Origin: a virus
Length of the DNA: 32,934 nt
Virus record (IMG/VR): IMGVR_UViG_3300009149_000155
Coordinates: 1 to 32,934 of that record
Strand: one strand, 5' to 3'
Each line of letters begins with the position of its first letter. Position 1 is the first letter of the stretch. Both the position numbers and the translations under genes were made by a program. Of this stretch, positions 8,476 through 17,194 are shown one piece after another. The notes beneath the pieces were generated by a model. The model worked only from the letters and a program-made list of their open reading frames with translations, made no database searches and was not told where the DNA came from.

Positions 8476-11400
8476 CCCAATTGAGTATTCGCTGGACCGC
8501 CCGTAACCGATATCGCAGCGTCTTCACTAAAAGATAAAGATGCCAACTGTAATGCAGCAGAACCCATCTCTTTGATTTCAGCTTTAGTTTGGAGCAAAGT
8601 TATTTGATTATTGTTCCAAAATTCTTTTACCTGTTTTGCTGTGACTGGAAGTATTTGATATGTATCTCCAGTTAAAGGTGCAGATGGAAATGGTGCAGTT
8701 GTTGTAATTGTTCCACTTGCAGGTACATATGTTGAAATTACTCTTCGAACACCTGCTTCAGTCCCATCAATCATCTCAATTTCATACCCTACTATATCAG
8801 TAGCTATTTGCCATACGTTGTTCAAAGTAGAATCAATAAGTGTTGAAGGATCAGTTACCCCTGTAAGTGTACTTTCTCGATATAAAGGAGCCAAAAAGTT
8901 ATCAGTTAAATTATCGTCTACAACAATGATCAAATAATCATTAGTCGCAAAGGTAAATGGTCCTATATTTGAAACCAAAGCTGGTTGATGACTAATAAAA
9001 TTTTCAACTAATAATACTGGAAAATTCAAAGTATTATTTGCACCTGAGTCATCTACTCTAAAAGAACCACTATTCATTCTATTGGTTTTAAGTTTGATAT
9101 AAACAGCTTCGAATACCGAAGCAGTAATGCCAACTGTTCGACTATTGATAGCTCTTACTACTTCAACCAATGTTGCAGCACCAACATCAACAAAATCTCC
9201 AGATACAAACGTAACCGTCTTCGTTATTCCATCCACATACATGGTTAGAGTTTGCCCAACCAATCCAGAAAAGCTAGAAGCCGGTTCAGAAATAGCGAAG
9301 GCTCTGGTATCGTTTGATCCTAAAGTTACTTTATCGTTTGGATTAAGAGTTTCAACTAATTCAATTTGACCTACAAACCTATTAAGAGTGTAATCTCTGT
9401 TTGCACCAAATTCTTCAGTTTCACTAAATGCTAAAATCTCATTACCACCACAAATTTTTATTCTTGATTCTGTTGGAGGTGTCACAACTGCTGCTGCTGT
9501 TCTTTGAAGTCGTAACCAAAAATGAGATTCAGCATCGACCGCAGTGATAGCCCAGTCGGTAGGAGCCATGAATTTTAGATGACCGCTTTGAGTGAAACCT
9601 AAAGTTCCATCATGTACTCCTAAATTTGTCCATGCCGAGCCGTTCCAATATTCAAAAACTAAGTCCAGATCTGCACTTGCATTGACCAACAGATTAACAT
9701 AAACGGTATCGAATGGAACGTCTGCATGACCAAGATACACATAGTCCAAATTGACCACAAACATCTGAACGTTTGAAGCATTACCAGCACACTCAACTGT
9801 TCGGTCAACATTAGTTCCACCCTCTTCGCTCCAAACATGATCAAAAAGTTCTACAACACGCATACTCGATTCATTGTCACGTTCTAACATTGAAGCAAGA
9901 GAAATCCTTGTGTTGTTCGATGAAGACTTAGCGGTAAATCCTGTTATCCTTGCATTAATATAATTAACAAGCTCATTCACACTGACTATTGTAGCATTCA
10001 CAAAACCACTTGGAACAAACCAAATGTTTTGAATATTAGCTTTCGCACCATTTGCAATAACTGCAAGACTTGTTTCCATTGCAGAAAAATTATAGGTAGC
10101 TGGACTAGCACATTCAATTGATGCGGTTTTTCCATCTTTAACCAAAAGATGTAAGACATTATCTCTAAACAAATAAAGTTTGGTTGTATATTTAATATCA
10201 GTTTGGAACCCAAGCGCAACATTAGCTGATCCATCGACCACACGAATCTCTTCGTTATTATTTGATCTCGAAAAAATTCTTAATTTGACCCCATTGCTCG
10301 AAACACGAGATTCGGTAAGATTAGAAGATGAATTTATTTTTGTAAGAACCTCTTGAGCAGTCCCAGAACCCGGAACTGCAAAGTCGGAAGCTACAAATGT
10401 TATCGCTTCTTCTACCCCGTTAACATCTATATAAAGTATCTCACCATGAGATATGTTATAAGGCTCCGCATTTTGCGTCTCAGTAAACGCTTTCATCAGG
10501 GGAGTGTTCCCTATGCTCAGATACTTCTCACCGCCTGTAGCTGCAGGTACAACGACTTCTAGCCCTACTCTATTAAACTCAGGAATAAATCCTGTCCCAT
10601 CGTCGATGAAAAGCTTAACTACGTCAGTTGGAACCGTTGCCTCTCTGAGCGTAGCAGATACCACACGTTTGTTATCAGAAGTTGAAATCAATCCCTGAAC
10701 ACCTGTCACTATTGATTGAGGTGTCCCTCTTGATAAAGATTGAAGTGTAGACTTGATCCGATCTCTCAATGCTTGATCAGATTCATCGTCAACACCGTTT
10801 GTTACCCTTGTTGGATTTGTAACTGTGGCTCCTGTAAATGGTGCTGATCCAAAAGCTCTAATAGCACCGACCGGAACATTGCCTATTGTTCCCGATTGAG
10901 AAGCCGTCACTGCCACACCTGTCACTTCTGAATTACCATCCAGAATCGTAGCAGCAGCATCCAATGTAAAACTTATTTCTTCAAGAGTATCTGAAGCTGG
11001 AACCTTAACCTCTGTCCCAGAAGTAATTACCCTATTTCCACCTTGAGACAAAATTATTGTTTCGTCCGTCCCATGATCATTTGCAAAATTTCCCGTTAAA
11101 TTAAAAGTTACATAGTTAGCTTGAGTAGTGATCGAACTATAAACCAATGTTTCAACATTGGGAGTCCCTCTACCAACAATAATACTTCCAGTTGTAGGAA
11201 ACCCAGTCGCACTATCTCCATTGACGGTATTGCTACCAGCCGCAGCACCAGCCAAACCGGAATAAATACCGGTCACGATCTTAGTTATTGTGGAATCTCT
11301 GATAGTTACAGTTGTGCTTGATTCCGAAGCTTCAATTCTTTCAAGAGAATATTCTTCAGCACGATTGTCAAGATCCGTTCCTGTGGTGGAATCAAGAGAA

Positions 11401-11579
11401 TAACCTCTAATAATTTCAAGCATTTGGAAGTATTGTTCATCATCCTCTTGTGCTGCTGCTTCTAAAAGGAGCGTCCACACGGAACCATAGTTCACATCCG
11501 TCAAAGCTGTTGCTGATAACAACCGGGCCAACATATCTGAAAAAATCTCTGTAAACACTCTTGGTGAAAATAAACTCAT
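8466..11579 (-). CDS. Baseplate J-like wedge protein, enlarged (N-terminal frame)
   Basis: This 1037-residue frame has a strong ribosome binding site (AAGAGG). The core of the baseplate J / Mu gp47 family is visible: an N-terminal helix region ('EIFSDMLARLLSATALTDV' and 'SVWTLLLEAAAQEDDEQY'), the 'GTDLDNRAEEYSLER' motif (about 67-81), a strand region ending 'GTIGNVPVGAI' (230-240), and 'ESDQALRDRI...GTPQSIVTGV' (266-295), typical of J. The family is usually 300-400 residues. The excess lies between about 300 and 960 and contains a repeated module at about 376-460, a partial copy at about 510-575, and another at 773-857. The frame ends at 8466 before the J C-terminal domain, which continues in the -1 frame to 8059. 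J forms the baseplate wedge with gp25-like and tail-protein-I-like partners, and both candidate partners flank it here. The J call is strong. Confidence 0.92.
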   Translation of the reverse strand: MSLFSPRVFTEIFSDMLARLLSATALTDVNYGSVWTLLLEAAAQEDDEQYFQMLEIIRGYSLDSTTGTDLDNRAEEYSLERIEASESSTTVTIRDSTITKIVTGIYSGLAGAAAGSNTVNGDSATGFPTTGSIIVGRGTPNVETLVYSSITTQANYVTFNLTGNFANDHGTDETIILSQGGNRVITSGTEVKVPASDTLEEISFTLDAAATILDGNSEVTGVAVTASQSGTIGNVPVGAIRAFGSAPFTGATVTNPTRVTNGVDDESDQALRDRIKSTLQSLSRGTPQSIVTGVQGLISTSDNKRVVSATLREATVPTDVVKLFIDDGTGFIPEFNRVGLEVVVPAATGGEKYLSIGNTPLMKAFTETQNAEPYNISHGEILYIDVNGVEEAITFVASDFAVPGSGTAQEVLTKINSSSNLTESRVSSNGVKLRIFSRSNNNEEIRVVDGSANVALGFQTDIKYTTKLYLFRDNVLHLLVKDGKTASIECASPATYNFSAMETSLAVIANGAKANIQNIWFVPSGFVNATIVSVNELVNYINARITGFTAKSSSNNTRISLASMLERDNESSMRVVELFDHVWSEEGGTNVDRTVECAGNASNVQMFVVNLDYVYLGHADVPFDTVYVNLLVNASADLDLVFEYWNGSAWTNLGVHDGTLGFTQSGHLKFMAPTDWAITAVDAESHFWLRLQRTAAAVVTPPTESRIKICGGNEILAFSETEEFGANRDYTLNRFVGQIELVETLNPNDKVTLGSNDTRAFAISEPASSFSGLVGQTLTMYVDGITKTVTFVSGDFVDVGAATLVEVVRAINSRTVGITASVFEAVYIKLKTNRMNSGSFRVDDSGANNTLNFPVLLVENFISHQPALVSNIGPFTFATNDYLIIVVDDNLTDNFLAPLYRESTLTGVTDPSTLIDSTLNNVWQIATDIVGYEIEMIDGTEAGVRRVISTYVPASGTITTTAPFPSAPLTGDTYQILPVTAKQVKEFWNNNQITLLQTKAEIKEMGSAALQLASLSFSEDAAISVTGGPANTQLGFG
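8475..8478 (-). other. Candidate -1 frameshift site or missing G in baseplate J
   Basis: On the coding strand the in-frame codons are CAA TTG GGG TTT GGT TAG. Four consecutive G let a glycine tRNA on GGG slip back one base and still pair. The next codon is then GTT, which continues directly into the J C-terminal domain. The TTT in the A site would not re-pair well, so this is not a canonical X XXY YYZ heptamer. One additional G would also restore a single frame, so a homopolymer undercall is an equally good explanation. Confidence 0.55.
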
Positions 11580-11580
11580 T

Positions 11581-13575
11581 CTATCCTCTTACTGGTATAC
11601 CCACATTAATAGGTTGATCTCTCCCTGCCAATTTCAAAACAGTATTGATTATAACTGCATTACTCTCTTGACGAAACTCAGAATATAAAATTGACTCAAC
11701 TCTTGAGTCAGTCGTTAATGATGTCCTGACTTGAGATATGACTTTTCTTAAATCTCTAGTTTTAGTTCCTATCGTCAAATTAGTTCCAATCTCAGGATGT
11801 CTTTTTAAAGATCCCAACTCATAATACAATTTAAGAAACAAAGCTTGACCTACGTTCTGAGAACCAGCAACCAACTTTACATCTTCAGATGAATTTATAA
11901 TTAGATCGTAATCAGCATCCAACATCAAATCAACACCATAATTTTTTTCTGTTTCAGTTAAAGGATCTGAAATTGGATATTCAACTGATCTTGCAGCACC
12001 AGAAACTAATTCTGGAGCCGAACTTTGAGGAACATAAAGACTATCCCCCGGTTTCAAAACCCTTGGATTAGGGTTTGTACCAGTTGGATCTATATATGGT
12101 GGAACCAAATCGTTAAGGACAATCAAATCTCGATATTTATCAGCATTCCCAAGAATAGCAGCAGCCAATGTTTGAATTGTATGATCCGCTCCAACTAGGT
12201 ACTTAGACTTGAACGTAGCAGTGGTTAACTTTAATCTTTCCGCACCTTCACCTGCTGCTCTTGCTGCCACTTTCGCTATTTCTAAAAGTTGTGCGTTTAT
12301 TGTAGCTACCGCTACCGTGTCATTTTTTGACTGAGCCGCTGCTTTTTCCTTCTCAAGTGTTAACTTGCTTGACAATAATGCTGATTTTTGTAAATTTGCC
12401 TCTGCTGAATTATAATATTGTTCAATATTTAATTTAACTGAGTCAAAAGAAACCTCAAAAAATGAATTAGAAGATAAAGCTTTAGCTAAAGCTTTTTCAG
12501 CCATCAATAAAGCTCTAATCGCAATCATCTCTTTCCACGAAATATCAACCTCTTCTCTTCTTAATGTAGGAATCCTTCCTTTAGCAGCATTATATATGGC
12601 AACATCTTTCCCAAGATAATCAATCGAATTATCATAAATTTCCCTAACTTTTTCTTTTAAATTTTTAATGAATAAACGATCAACTTTATGTTGTGCTGAA
12701 ATAGCATCTAACCTACCACCAGCCGCTTTCAAGGTATTTGCAAATGCTATCACTGACCTTATTGGAGCTAAAACAGTATTTGAAATATCTCTTTCCACTC
12801 TTTCAAGAAAACCAAGACTGCCCTCTAAAAATTTATTAGCTATATCCAACGTGTCCTGAACTGCTTGAACTGCACTGTCAAGTATTTCAAGGGACGATCC
12901 TGTCTTATTAATTTTACCTGCTATACCAATCGCTTTTAAAATAATTGTATAATCATAAAGAAATGGTTTAGTTGCATTTCTTTTCATTGTAAATTTTTGA
13001 GGTTCTACATAGAGATCTTCCTGATCTTTATGATTGCTCCAAATTAATCTTAACTCGCCACTTTCATTTTTTTTATCATTCCGTTTAGCTTCAACATATG
13101 CCCTTATATATGACCTAAGTTCATGAAACTCAAAATAGCCCGACCGACCAGAAGCTAAGATAGGTCTGCCTGTCCTTGGACTTGAACCACCTGCTCTTCT
13201 ATTAGGTGATAAACCAGTCGTTCCAGAAATAGTAATATCTTTTAATGTCACACCTTGATGTTCTACTAATACACCTGAGAAAGTTGGTGTCACTTGAATT
13301 GCAAATATTTCATCTTGGGTTATTTCTTGAGGATTTATTTGAAGAACAAACTCTTTCCAGTCTGATATTGTTGAAAGACTCCCAGCAGAATCAACTTTGA
13401 CAACTTGGAACGAATAGCCTCGTGATTCTTGCCATGCCCTATCACCTTCATCTACTTCAAAGTTAGAAACATTTTTTGCAATATCCAATGGATATGGATG
13501 ATCGGTTCCAAACACACCACCAATAACATTGGATACACCTTCCAAACCATCTTTAAAAATATCTGCAAATCCCAT
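11581..13575 (-). CDS. Baseplate fusion protein: LysM domain plus gp25-like wedge domain
   Basis: This 664-residue protein has an AAGGA ribosome binding site. Residues about 50-220 are a beta-rich N-terminal domain ('WKEFVLQINPQEI...VTPTFSGVLVEHQG') of the kind seen in LysM-bearing tail/baseplate proteins. Residues about 225-455 are helical and coiled-coil prone, rich in Ala, Glu and Lys. Residues about 460-517 look like a LysM fold: 'GADHTIQTLAAAILGNADKY', an 'L-N-D-L' segment, then 'LKPGDSLYVP'. Residues about 545-664 look like a T4 gp25 / P2 gpW wedge domain: 'GVDLMLDADYDLII', 'NVGQALFLKLYYELGSLKRH', then 'VISQVRTSLTTDSRVESI'. Separate proteins in many phages (a LysM baseplate protein and gp25/W) are therefore joined here. 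The gene ends 2 nt before J begins, matching the gp25-J wedge pairing. Domain calls are by eye; the LysM and gp25 segments are the most secure. Confidence 0.82.
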   Translation of the reverse strand: MGFADIFKDGLEGVSNVIGGVFGTDHPYPLDIAKNVSNFEVDEGDRAWQESRGYSFQVVKVDSAGSLSTISDWKEFVLQINPQEITQDEIFAIQVTPTFSGVLVEHQGVTLKDITISGTTGLSPNRRAGGSSPRTGRPILASGRSGYFEFHELRSYIRAYVEAKRNDKKNESGELRLIWSNHKDQEDLYVEPQKFTMKRNATKPFLYDYTIILKAIGIAGKINKTGSSLEILDSAVQAVQDTLDIANKFLEGSLGFLERVERDISNTVLAPIRSVIAFANTLKAAGGRLDAISAQHKVDRLFIKNLKEKVREIYDNSIDYLGKDVAIYNAAKGRIPTLRREEVDISWKEMIAIRALLMAEKALAKALSSNSFFEVSFDSVKLNIEQYYNSAEANLQKSALLSSKLTLEKEKAAAQSKNDTVAVATINAQLLEIAKVAARAAGEGAERLKLTTATFKSKYLVGADHTIQTLAAAILGNADKYRDLIVLNDLVPPYIDPTGTNPNPRVLKPGDSLYVPQSSAPELVSGAARSVEYPISDPLTETEKNYGVDLMLDADYDLIINSSEDVKLVAGSQNVGQALFLKLYYELGSLKRHPEIGTNLTIGTKTRDLRKVISQVRTSLTTDSRVESILYSEFRQESNAVIINTVLKLAGRDQPINVGIPVRG

Positions 13576-13584
13576 ATCATATCC

Positions 13585-14223
13585 TTATGATATTGAGCCA
13601 CCAACACCGGCTCCTAATAAAATCGAACCACCGCCAGCAGGACATGTCCCTGTCACTGAACCAGTTGAATATGTCACTTCTGCATTATTCGATATATAAT
13701 CTATTAATGCATTACATAAATCTGAAAGTTCTGGAGATAAACTTCCAAAAACACCAGCCAAAGCAGAAGCCAAAGTAGGACCGCTCAATCCTTGAAGTGT
13801 TCCACCAGTCCCCTCGCCAACTAATGGTCCCGGCACTGTTGGTGTGTGAGCGCAAATGCCCGTAATGTCTCCAGCAGCAAATTCTATTGTAGCAGTCGAA
13901 AGATGATCTGCTATCTCTGTTGCCATATCTAAAAGTTCACTCGATACTGACGATTTACCCATTTCTGTTTTCATCTTATCAGCAAGAGATGCTCCAGTCA
14001 TTCCAGTAATCAATCCACCTGTTGCAGCACCATCCGATAAAGTAGGTCCACTTGGGGAAGGTGCCGTCCCAGTAATCTCACCGATAAGATGAGCCACAAT
14101 GCCCACCCCTAATTCGTTGATAATAGCTGTAGCCATGCCAATAGTTTCACTGGACGTTGGCTCTGCACCAAACCCCAGTCCTACTTTTAAAGCATCAGCC
14201 AAATCAGCCACTACCATTGCCAT
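13585..14223 (-). CDS. Three-repeat spike-adjacent baseplate protein
   Basis: This 212-residue protein starts at an ATG sharing its A with the stop of the spike gene (TAATG). The whole protein consists of three tandem repeats at about 9-80, 81-150 and 152-212. Each repeat has a short helix ('ADALK', 'ADKMK', 'ASALA'), a second helix after S-S/P-E ('ETIGMATAIINEL', 'ELLDMATEIADHL', 'ELSDLCNALIDYI'), a strand pair ending in a conserved G-E/D/S-I/V-T-G-x-C/A motif, and a Gly-rich turn ('DGAATGG', 'GEGTGG', 'GAGVGG'). There is no signal peptide or membrane span. The role is unknown, but coupling to the spike gene suggests a baseplate or central-spike component. It has no histidine/proline pattern of a PAAR tip protein that I can recognise. 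Confidence 0.75.
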   Translation of the reverse strand: MAMVVADLADALKVGLGFGAEPTSSETIGMATAIINELGVGIVAHLIGEITGTAPSPSGPTLSDGAATGGLITGMTGASLADKMKTEMGKSSVSSELLDMATEIADHLSTATIEFAAGDITGICAHTPTVPGPLVGEGTGGTLQGLSGPTLASALAGVFGSLSPELSDLCNALIDYISNNAEVTYSTGSVTGTCPAGGGSILLGAGVGGSIS

Positions 14224-15377
14224 TAAATACCGCCTTTAATTCCAGTTATAACAACCTTAATAGCTGCTACTTGTGCTTTGACACCAGCATAAGTCGCAAG
14301 GTTAATTGGAGGACCAGTAGGATATCCAAGATTGCCATTATGAGTTTCAGCCGACAAACCATCACACAATGCATCAAGTTGAGTACAAAGCTTTTCAATT
14401 TCTTCTACCAACTCTCCAGCAGAACCACCTATCCCACATTTGGCACTTTCTAATTTAAGCTTACCACCTGTACCATCGATTTCAACCTTACCAGCCTCGG
14501 CTGTAATTCTAGCTCCACCACTTGTTTGAGCTTCAAACTTATCAGCAGCACCATCGATCGAAACAACTAAACCACCATCTGTTATGAAATCAAACTTATC
14601 AGAAGTCCCATCTAAAGTTACGCTCGCACCATTCCCTGCTGTCACTAGCCATTTTTTGTCTGCTTTAATAAATTGCATCTTCAAAAGTGAATCATCGATA
14701 CTAAAATCAAAATCGCCATTTTTATGAAATTTTATAAAAGATGGGTTAGGTGATACCGCTTCAGGATTTTTTATGAATGGCGATGTCTTTGGAACTGCAC
14801 TACCTGTCGCTGCATAATCTCCACAAGCTTTAGCGTCCTTCAAACCGACATGAGTAATTGTAAGGTTAGCTTCCTTATCAACCATGAATTCCATTCCATT
14901 GAATTCAAATCTTTCAAAATTACCTTTGTCCCTAGTCGGTGGTATAAAATCAGGATTTTCATGTTCCCTTGCATGAGGCCTTGATCCAATTATTAAAGGT
15001 GTATCAAGATCACCTCTGATAAACATACACCAAACAAATTCTCCATCCTTTTTTTCTTCAAAAATTCTATCTTCACTTGGAAATTCTAAGCCGGTTGGCT
15101 CCATAGGGAAGTGTTCGACCCCCTTCCTCACTCTGACATGGTTTCCATGGATACTACCAAGAAGCCTAACATCAAGTGCATTCGGGTAATCTTGCCCACC
15201 TATATTCACAGTATATTCTAATTGACCTGTTCTATTCTCTGGATCATCAATATAAATAACTTTTTTTATGAAACCATCATAAATACCAAACATTTTATTA
15301 CTAGCATTGTCTTGTGTCTCTTCAAGAACTAAAAGATTATTCGGAATAACAGATCCATCTGGAAATACAAAACCCAT
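14223..15377 (-). CDS. Baseplate central spike protein (OB fold plus beta-helix)
   Basis: This 384-residue protein starts in a TAATG overlap with the hub gene. Residues about 35-135 fit the OB-fold of gpV/gp45/gp5-type spikes ('FIKKVIYIDDPENRTGQLEY', 'DVRLLGSIHGNHVRV', 'GEFVWCMFIRGDLDTPLIIG'). Residues about 155-315 contain short repeated strands of 8-12 residues ('FERFEFNGMEFMVD', 'DKFDFITDGGLVVSIDG', 'DKFEAQTSGGARITAEA', 'GKVEIDGTGGKLKLE'), matching the intertwined trimeric beta-helix of membrane-piercing spikes. The last ~65 residues form a helical tail with a 'NLGYPTGPPINLATYAGVKAQ' segment frequent at the end of such proteins. It lies between hub and wedge genes, as in other contractile tails. 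The call is confident; no lysozyme domain is present. Confidence 0.88.
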   Translation of the reverse strand: MGFVFPDGSVIPNNLLVLEETQDNASNKMFGIYDGFIKKVIYIDDPENRTGQLEYTVNIGGQDYPNALDVRLLGSIHGNHVRVRKGVEHFPMEPTGLEFPSEDRIFEEKKDGEFVWCMFIRGDLDTPLIIGSRPHAREHENPDFIPPTRDKGNFERFEFNGMEFMVDKEANLTITHVGLKDAKACGDYAATGSAVPKTSPFIKNPEAVSPNPSFIKFHKNGDFDFSIDDSLLKMQFIKADKKWLVTAGNGASVTLDGTSDKFDFITDGGLVVSIDGAADKFEAQTSGGARITAEAGKVEIDGTGGKLKLESAKCGIGGSAGELVEEIEKLCTQLDALCDGLSAETHNGNLGYPTGPPINLATYAGVKAQVAAIKVVITGIKGGI

Positions 15378-17194
15378 TATGCCATCCCCTTCAATATATC
15401 AGCACTAACTCCAAGTGTCCCTGCTATTGGAATAGATCCATCTCTTGATGTTTGTGTTTTAACCAAATAATTAGATGAAAATTCAGTATCTAATTTTCCA
15501 GAATCATTTTCTGATGCATCTATAAAAGGATTGTATCTATTTGCAAATTGTCCTCGTGTCAATTGCCATTCAGTTTCCCACTGACCCGGAAATGTCCACG
15601 TATGCGAGTATCCTTCTATATAATAAATTTTATCATTATTTTTAATTAAATGAGTAGTTGATGATAGAATCTTTAATGCCTTACCAATCTCAGCTTTATT
15701 ATTTCCAACCGACACCATAGTCCCTGTCTCATACAAATGATTATAAACATTTGCATCAAATAATTGTTCAAGGAATGATTTATATAAATCAATATTAACA
15801 TTTAAAGATTGTGATTTCCCTCCCCTAGTAGGATACACAAATGCTAATTCTCGATCGACACGCTTTAACCCATATCTTTTTATTGATTCGATTTGAACCA
15901 TGGGGTTCCCAATTCCACCCTTTTGACCCATTTGAACGTTTGCAAGTTCATTTACCCTTCCATATTTACTTTGAATAGCTGAAAGCCAAACCATATTGAT
16001 TCTTGAATTGCTATCTCTACCCAAGTCTTCATATTTAATCTCGCTTGGATCAATATCTACCGTAGGATAATCTTGCAATGCTTTGTAATGATTATTAAGC
16101 ATACCCATTGTATCTTTAAAAAACGCAGAAGATGGATGTGGTCTTAAAACAATTGATGGAGCAGCAATCCCTTTATTGTCTCTAACCAATTCGCAATAAA
16201 GGTCATTCACAACATCATTCGATGATCTTTTCAGACAACTCCATAATGGTTGACCCTTACCAATCATGTTTCTTTCTTTTTCACCGGGCAAATCTTGTTC
16301 AAGTAGTCTCTGCATAATATCATCAAAGTGGACACCATCTTGACCAAACGCTGATGATAATCCTGACAACGTTGCGACCGCACCTATAATATCTGCAGCA
16401 AAACTAAGACTGTCCTTTCCAGACTTAATCTTCTCTTGTCTTTTAAAAAGAGAAGCAGCACCACTAGGAATGATCCATTGATTTAATGGTTCTGTCTTAC
16501 CCTTCCCAATAGCTGTATTGGATAAGCTGGCACCTTTCGATCCTAAAAAAACATCTAAAATAGAATTGACAAGTTGAGAAGGATTCCCAGAAAAAGGAAT
16601 ACCGGCTGTATTGAGGAGGACTTGACTGCTTACAGTCTGAATTAAATATGGATTAAAAAATGTTTCAGTGTCTTCAAATACTTTTCCAAAATCTCTACCT
16701 GAAATCACATATCGAACAATTATTTTATCACTGTCTTCTTCTCTCTGTCTGGTTCTGCTTACTCGATCAACATTCCCAAACATAACCATATTTCTTGTTG
16801 TTTTGTCTTTTGTATATTCCTTAGTGTCAGAATATAAGTAAATTGCAAGCCAATCACCGGGAGAAATATACTGTTTCCAATTCTTATTAGGTAAAACAGT
16901 AATACTAAAACTACCAGACGAATTGCTCATGGTCTTGTGTACTGAAACTTCAGTCAATTCAGCTTCTAATGTACCTTCAGTGACTTCCATTACAGTTTTA
17001 GAACTATTGCCTAAACTAAAATCCACACTACTGGCTACACCAAAATTTTGAACTTCATAATGCCAATAGATAACACGAGCAAATGAAGTTGTAGCTCCAA
17101 TCTTTCGATACTGACTAGAATCTTTTTTGAAAGATCCCTCTGCATTGGCTACCTCACCTACTTTCTTTGATACTGTGTCTAGGAATGATGCCAT
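15377..17194 (-). CDS. Baseplate hub protein (gp27 / gpD-like)
   Basis: This 605-residue protein starts in a TAATG overlap with the tape measure stop and ends in another TAATG overlap with the spike. Residues about 70-170 show the first beta-domain of phage late control D / hub proteins ('LEAELTEVSVHKTMSNSSGS', 'SITVLPNKNWKQYISPGDWL', a 'NMVMFGNVDRVS' strand, and 'KIIVRYVISGRDFGKVFED'). The central ~200 residues include a helical insertion (about 260-330). The C-terminal part returns to beta structure ('TGTMVSVGNNKAEIG', 'DKIYYIEGYSHTWTFPGQWE'), another hub signature in which an aromatic H-x-W segment precedes the last strands. The hub connects tail tube, tape measure and spike as a trimer. 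The gene order TMP-hub-spike agrees. Confidence 0.85.
   Translation of the reverse strand: MASFLDTVSKKVGEVANAEGSFKKDSSQYRKIGATTSFARVIYWHYEVQNFGVASSVDFSLGNSSKTVMEVTEGTLEAELTEVSVHKTMSNSSGSFSITVLPNKNWKQYISPGDWLAIYLYSDTKEYTKDKTTRNMVMFGNVDRVSRTRQREEDSDKIIVRYVISGRDFGKVFEDTETFFNPYLIQTVSSQVLLNTAGIPFSGNPSQLVNSILDVFLGSKGASLSNTAIGKGKTEPLNQWIIPSGAASLFKRQEKIKSGKDSLSFAADIIGAVATLSGLSSAFGQDGVHFDDIMQRLLEQDLPGEKERNMIGKGQPLWSCLKRSSNDVVNDLYCELVRDNKGIAAPSIVLRPHPSSAFFKDTMGMLNNHYKALQDYPTVDIDPSEIKYEDLGRDSNSRINMVWLSAIQSKYGRVNELANVQMGQKGGIGNPMVQIESIKRYGLKRVDRELAFVYPTRGGKSQSLNVNIDLYKSFLEQLFDANVYNHLYETGTMVSVGNNKAEIGKALKILSSTTHLIKNNDKIYYIEGYSHTWTFPGQWETEWQLTRGQFANRYNPFIDASENDSGKLDTEFSSNYLVKTQTSRDGSIPIAGTLGVSADILKGMA

Noticed and set aside
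13585-14223. PAAR spike-tip protein
   Set aside because: Right position, but the sequence is helical repeats with no PAAR-like Pro-Ala-Ala-Arg or histidine pattern.
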